This document shows positions 60,589-64,000 of a stretch of DNA of 64,000 nucleotides, in pieces. This DNA is from Pyxidicoccus xibeiensis (GTDB lineage Bacteria; Myxococcota; Myxococcia; Myxococcales; Myxococcaceae): NCBI RefSeq assembly GCF_024198175.1, contig NZ_JAJVKV010000004.1, positions 434,001 to 498,000 on the forward strand. The letters are read 5' to 3'. Numbering within the stretch: position 1 is the stretch's first letter; the number at the start of each line of letters is the position of its first letter. The position numbers and the translations under genes are program-made. The notes under the pieces are model-generated. The model searched no databases. It was given only the letters and a program-made list of their open reading frames with translations, and was not told the origin of the DNA.

Positions 60589-61145
60589 GTCCGGGCCTCC
60601 ACCAGCGGTCCGCGTGTCCCGCGCCGGGAGTCCCTGGCGACGGGCTGGGATCCGGCATGGGCGGCGCGCTCCAGCCGCACCAGCTTGTGGGCGAAGTAGC
60701 CCACCATCGCCAGCCACTGGAGCGTCCACAGGCTGACGCGAATCACGTTCGTCCGCATCCACCCGGCCAGCACGCGAGACAGCTCCGCCGGGTCGGTGAT
60801 GCCGGCGGCCATCGCGTCGTTGTACGGGAAGATGAGGAAGCGGGTGAGCAGCGTGGCCACCACCACGAGCCCGAAGACCGCGGCCGGGTACCACTTGTAC
60901 GCGGTGCGGCGCTCTCCCCACCACAGCACTGCGGCGGAGACCAGCATGACCCCGGTCATCCACGTGAAGAACCGCGTGGCGGCCTGCACCTGCGGCACGA
61001 ACTGGAGGTAGTAGTTGTCCACCGTCAGCTCGGGCGCGATGGGGAACGTGAACAGGATGAGCGACCAGCCCGTGCCCAGGTACATGGACACGCACAGCAG
61101 CAGCAGGCACGCGTTCACCAGCCGGAACACCTCGCGGCGGCTCAT
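60585..61145 (-). CDS. Small multi-pass membrane protein of the lipid operon
   Basis: 186 residues with four hydrophobic segments (about 12-30, 60-78, 85-105, 132-150). The loop between segments 1 and 2 has Y-Y-L-Q-F-V-P-Q. The C-terminal ~35 residues are basic and Arg-rich. It is DUF1772-like in layout; no function is assigned. It is coupled to both neighbours by ATGA overlaps (61142-61145 and 60585-60588), so it belongs to the operon. Confidence 0.75.
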   Translation of the reverse strand: MSRREVFRLVNACLLLLCVSMYLGTGWSLILFTFPIAPELTVDNYYLQFVPQVQAATRFFTWMTGVMLVSAAVLWWGERRTAYKWYPAAVFGLVVVATLLTRFLIFPYNDAMAAGITDPAELSRVLAGWMRTNVIRVSLWTLQWLAMVGYFAHKLVRLERAAHAGSQPVARDSRRGTRGPLVEART

Positions 61146-62158
61146 GGGTGCGCCCCCTGCTCGTGCTCCCTGGAGCGCTCGTCACGGTGGAGCTCGGCCT
61201 CCTCGTGCTCGACCTCCTCCACCAGCTCCTGCTCCATCGTGAGCAGCTCGCCCTCCGGCGCGACGCTCCGGTCGGCGACGAGCGCGGGCGCCTCACCCGG
61301 CGGCGGCATGGGATTCTGGCCCTGGCCCAGGTTGACGACGCTCTCCAGCCCCTCGGGGTACGTCTCGGCGGGCAGCGTGGGCTGGCTGAGGAACCACGCC
61401 TCGAAGTGGTCGTCGAGCACGCCGCTCGTCTGGGGGAAGAAGCCGGTGAAGAGGGCGCCCTGGGAGACGCCCAGCTCCTTCAGCGGCTGCACGCGCGGGT
61501 GGTCGCCGAGCTCCAGCTTCGCCTTCGCGCGCCGTCCCAGCCGGAAGCCGAGCTTCCCCCGGAAGTAGATGTAGCTCTTCATCAGCATGCCGCGGAAGGC
61601 GCAGTAGTTGGCGCCCGCGGCGCGCAGGGGCAGCCAGGCGCGCTTCGGCCGCTCGATTTCGATGCGCACCGCCTCCCGGCCGCCTTCGGCGTAGCGGCTG
61701 CTCACCGTGCCGTCCGTGATTCGGAAGTCCAGGTTGCCCAGGTGCTTGGGCATGCCCCAGATGCCCTTGCCGCCCTTGACGGAGACCTCGGTGTTGACGG
61801 GCAAATCGTAGACGTACTGGCCCAGGCCGTACTTCTTCTGGAACAGGAGCGGCAGCAGCGGCGGCGCGCGCCGGGGGCCGTGCGTGCAGGCGATGGCGAC
61901 GCTGAACTCGATGTACGCGCCGATGTCGGTGACGCGGTAGTCGATGACGGTGACGAGCAGCACGCCCTTCTTCCGCGTGAGGCGGAACGGGTGCAGCTCG
62001 TTGCCGGGCATCAGCTTCGCGGCCTTGTCCGCGTCCAGGGTGAAGCCCGCCATGAGGGCCGGAGAGGACTCGGAGTGGATGGGCAGCTCATAGGGGATGC
62101 CGTCGACGCGTGAGAAGCGGCCGGTCTGGGACTGGATGCGTCGGGGAAGACGGAACAT
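61142..62158 (-). CDS. Acetoacetate decarboxylase-family protein
   Basis: 338 residues; the first ~250 match the acetoacetate decarboxylase fold. I-E-F-S-V-A-I-A-C near 82-90, L-P-V-N-T-E-V-S-V-K-G-G-K-G-I-W-G-M-P-K-H near 120-140 and the Lys of G-M-P-K are conserved as in distant family members. The C-terminal ~60 residues are acidic. It may decarboxylate or isomerise a lipid-derived acid; several members of the family are not decarboxylases. It lies 12 bp after the alpha/beta hydrolase gene and overlaps the next gene. Confidence 0.8.
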   Translation of the reverse strand: MFRLPRRIQSQTGRFSRVDGIPYELPIHSESSPALMAGFTLDADKAAKLMPGNELHPFRLTRKKGVLLVTVIDYRVTDIGAYIEFSVAIACTHGPRRAPPLLPLLFQKKYGLGQYVYDLPVNTEVSVKGGKGIWGMPKHLGNLDFRITDGTVSSRYAEGGREAVRIEIERPKRAWLPLRAAGANYCAFRGMLMKSYIYFRGKLGFRLGRRAKAKLELGDHPRVQPLKELGVSQGALFTGFFPQTSGVLDDHFEAWFLSQPTLPAETYPEGLESVVNLGQGQNPMPPPGEAPALVADRSVAPEGELLTMEQELVEEVEHEEAELHRDERSREHEQGAHP

Positions 62159-62170
62159 GGCGGGGCTCCT

Positions 62171-63223
62171 TCACACCGGCTTGTCGAGCTCGGCGAGGAT
62201 GAGGGGGAAGACGTCCCGGGACGCGTCCTGGCCCATGAACATGTCCAGGTGGCCGTAGCCCGGGACGACGTGCAGCGCGTGGTAGCCGGGGCGGAAGCGC
62301 TCCAGGTGCTCGAAGCTGCGGCGCTGGCTCTCGGGGAGGAAGCAGCGGTTCTCCGCTCCGGCCAGGAAGACCCAGCGGGCGTCCGTCTGGGGCTCACGCT
62401 CGGCCAGGTCGTCGGGCAGGGCCGGGAAGTCGTCCACGGGCAGCATGTGGCCGGCGCGCACGCACTCGGTCATCTGCTGGAAGAACGTGAGGGGGACCTT
62501 GGCGAATTCGTGCTGGAGCCACTCGTGCGTCTCGGCGTTGAGGTTCTCGTGGCGCCAGAGCGTGGGGAAGCCGACGCCGTAGGTGAAGCTGACCCAGCGG
62601 CACACGGGGTTGTCGCACTCGTGGTGGAAGGCCCGGACCAGCAGGTTGAGTGCCTTGGCGGTGCGCGTGGGCGCGCCATGGCCCCACTGCGGGTCCAGGT
62701 AGGGGGTGAGGCGGGCCACGGGAGGAATGGCGAGCGTCAGCTTCAGCTTCGCCGCGCGGGAGACGACGGGGTGCAGCGAGACGGCATTGGAGACGATGAC
62801 CTTCACCTCGGGCAGCAGCCCGGAGGCCGCGGCCATGGCGAAGCTGGTGGAGCCCTGGCAGTGGATGATGGCCTTGACGGTGTCGTGGCCCGTCCTGTCC
62901 ACGACGGTGCGCACGGCGGCGGGGTGGTCCCAGACGGCCGCCTGGTCGAGCGTCCACTCGCTCGGCTCCACGTCGATGCTCGCGCGCCAGTTCTCGAGCC
63001 ACACGTCGTAGCCGTCGGCCACGAGCGCATCCACGAGCGTCTCGTGCACGGGAGCGCGGAAGATGTTGGCCCGCACGCCCGCGCCGTGCACGAGGACCAC
63101 CGGCCCCCTGGCGGCCTCCTCGTCGCCGTGGACGTGGATGAGGTTGAGCGCCCGCCCGTCGCCAGCGAGGAAGGGGACCACCTCCTCATGGTGCGGCGGC
63201 GTGCTGGACGCTTCGGCTGGCAT
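62171..63223 (-). CDS. Alpha/beta hydrolase of the cholesterol-oxidase-associated type
   Basis: 350 residues. The oxyanion loop is H-G-A-G (46-49), the nucleophile is S125 in H-C-Q-G-S-T-S (a G-x-S-type elbow), and H-x-x-D-M-F near the C terminus (G-Y-G-H-L-D) supplies the histidine. Y-D-V-W-L-E-N-W-R-A-S-I-D near 72-84 is typical for hydrolases linked to GMC oxidases. It is the first gene of the five-gene operon. Its ribosome site (GGGAGGG) partly lies in a hairpin. Confidence 0.88.
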   Translation of the reverse strand: MPAEASSTPPHHEEVVPFLAGDGRALNLIHVHGDEEAARGPVVLVHGAGVRANIFRAPVHETLVDALVADGYDVWLENWRASIDVEPSEWTLDQAAVWDHPAAVRTVVDRTGHDTVKAIIHCQGSTSFAMAAASGLLPEVKVIVSNAVSLHPVVSRAAKLKLTLAIPPVARLTPYLDPQWGHGAPTRTAKALNLLVRAFHHECDNPVCRWVSFTYGVGFPTLWRHENLNAETHEWLQHEFAKVPLTFFQQMTECVRAGHMLPVDDFPALPDDLAEREPQTDARWVFLAGAENRCFLPESQRRSFEHLERFRPGYHALHVVPGYGHLDMFMGQDASRDVFPLILAELDKPV

Positions 63224-63233
63224 GGCGCATCCC

Positions 63234-63254
63234 TCCCACTCCGTTCGAGTGGGA
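63234..63254 (-). promoter_or_regulatory. Hairpin overlapping the ribosome site of the lipid operon
   Basis: TCCCACTC (63254-63247 on the mRNA strand) pairs with GAGTGGGA (63241-63234) across a 5-base loop. The 3' end of the stem is the first part of the GGGAGGG ribosome site of the hydrolase gene at 63223. It is weaker than the receptor hairpin but in the same relative position. Confidence 0.55.
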
Positions 63255-63564
63255 CGGGCGCGGATGTGATTTTCGGGGCCAAGCTACTCTGGCAACTGGC
63301 AGAGGGACCAGCTGAGCAACCCACTGGACGAAAGCGTATGCCTGGGAACGCCCGATTCATGAGGCTAATCGCCAAATAGCGCACGCACAATTCATCACAA
63401 AACAGAGCAGACAGACAAACGGGCATTCGGCCGCAGGCCTACAGCTTTTGAGCGACGCCTCATCCCTGCGGGCACTTCACATTCCCATCATGAAGGTTTC
63501 GCAGCAGCGCCTCAAGCGCAAGCCTGGCCCAGAGGCTCTTCTGGTTGATCCGGAACGCAAGCAA
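63255..63564. other. AT-richer intergenic region at the edge of a possible island
   Basis: With the hairpin, about 340 bp lie between the operon start and the dCTP-deaminase-like gene. Composition becomes visibly less GC-rich here. It contains the promoter for the lipid operon (not identified) and the 3' flank of the next gene. A plus-strand frame at 63448-63786 overlaps the deaminase-like gene and is not supported. Confidence 0.6.
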
Positions 63565-64000
63565 CTACCGCGATGGTTTCCGCGAGAAGTCAGCTGGCAT
63601 TGGACGAGACGCGCCAGAGTAGATGCCGCGATATTGCAAGTCGCTAGGCTCCCGATGCCAGGACAGGAAAACGTGGCACCACCGCACTCCAGGGTAGATA
63701 CGAATCCTCTGACGCGAAACATTGGCAATCTCAAAGGTAATCGTTCCCGGAGCGTCACTCCCGAAAGTTGCACAGATCAGATTTGACGACAACCCCGCAA
63801 GACCACATCGTGCAAGACTTGAGAGCAAACTCAATTGTCCCGACAGGCGTGGCGAGAGTCTCAGCGCCTCAACTGAACTTGCTAAGTAGAATTGCCCCGG
63901 TTCCACCACGAAGCCGGACTCGTCCATTTCCCTCTCCTCAAACATGACAGATGCATCAGTAACCCTTGTGTCGATAACTCCCCCCACAGCCCGCTCAACC
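63565..64000 (-). CDS. dCTP deaminase/dUTPase-fold protein, 5' end beyond the window
   Basis: The frame stays open to the window end (V-E-R-A-V-G-G-V-I-D), so the start is outside; a GTG at 63987 is probably internal. F-V-V-E-P-G-Q-F-Y-L-A-S-S-V-E, S-S-L-A-R-C-G-L and G-T-I-T-F-E-I-A-N-V-S follow the Dcd pattern (F-x-L-x-P-G-E-F-x-L-A-x-T, G-R-S-S-x-x-R-x-G-L, G-x-I-T-L-E-L-x-N), with the catalytic glutamate in T-F-E-I-A-N. The usual R of G-R-S-S reads L. Its AT-richer composition and rarer codons point to horizontal acquisition. Confidence 0.75.
   Translation of the reverse strand, partial: VERAVGGVIDTRVTDASVMFEEREMDESGFVVEPGQFYLASSVEALRLSPRLSGQLSLLSSLARCGLAGLSSNLICATFGSDAPGTITFEIANVSRQRIRIYPGVRWCHVFLSWHREPSDLQYRGIYSGASRPMPADFSRKPSR

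Noticed and set aside
56743..60699. A 1318-codon open frame on the plus strand
   Set aside because: It is antisense to the GMC oxidase and patatin genes, is His/Arg/Gly-rich with no domain, and arises from the high GC at third positions. The minus-strand proteins have complete family motifs.
63448..63786. A 112-codon plus-strand frame near the window end
   Set aside because: It overlaps the dCTP-deaminase-like gene on the other strand, has no ribosome site and no recognisable motif.
1..64000. tRNA, rRNA, insertion sequences, integrases
   Set aside because: I looked for tRNA-like cloverleafs, transposase motifs and terminal inverted repeats and saw none. A covariance-model scan would be needed to exclude small RNAs.

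Overview
The window is high-GC, densely coded DNA that reads as a myxobacterium of the family Myxococcaceae (Myxococcus, Pyxidicoccus or Corallococcus type). The evidence is a complete Dif-type chemosensory operon, tandem PilT retraction ATPases, an MglA-like GTPase, an Oar-like TonB-dependent receptor, a relic HYR protein with a MYXO-CTERM-like tail, lipoproteins with DUF7151-like and receptor-L-like repeats, and an ELWxxDGT-repeat lipoprotein. Base composition becomes visibly AT-richer only in the last ~0.7 kb.

Layout. 1-2777: two tandem paralogous repeat proteins (the first cut by the window edge). 2951-10282: a polytopic DUF6311-type protein, a cyclic-nucleotide-binding/ATPase regulator, a small unknown, a Gfo/Idh/MocA oxidoreductase, a Ycf46-like AAA ATPase and a coupled zinc-ribbon membrane protein. 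10287-12217 (minus): larC and larB. 12243-18389 (minus): difG-E-D-C-B-A, written here from the 3' end of the operon. 18461-25473: thiL, a methyltransferase, an ELWxxDGT lipoprotein, a class III cyclase, a cupredoxin and its companion gene. 25641-35148: an unknown membrane/TPR protein, a VWA protein, DUF4240, a NYN nuclease-like protein, the HYR relic, a PocR-type histidine kinase coupled to an MglA-like GTPase, and a GNAT. 35466-38256: two PilT-family ATPases. 38694-46177: a divergent accessory module of two paralogous putative zinc-metallopeptidases with three small partners on minus, and a DUF4123 (type VI effector adaptor) gene with its coupled partner on plus. 46223-53138: recX, a P450, a catalytically dead M50 homologue, a secreted unknown, a PAS histidine kinase and two unknowns. 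53170-56370: an Oar-like receptor with a hairpin-masked ribosome binding site. 56479-63223: a five-gene lipid/sterol-type operon. 63565-64000: the 3' part of a dCTP-deaminase/dUTPase-fold gene in lower-GC DNA.

How the parts fit. The Dif genes (exopolysaccharide control), the PilT pair and the MglA-like GTPase/kinase pair make this a motility- and surface-related neighbourhood. The most unusual parts are the DUF4123/metallopeptidase module without VgrG or PAAR, the lipid operon that appears to spread over separate genes the domains of a large cholesterol-oxidase-like protein, the dead site-2-protease homologue, and a palindrome shared between the cheA coding sequence and an intergenic site. 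No tRNA, rRNA, CRISPR array or insertion sequence was recognised. Domain names rest on reading motifs by eye; no database search was run.
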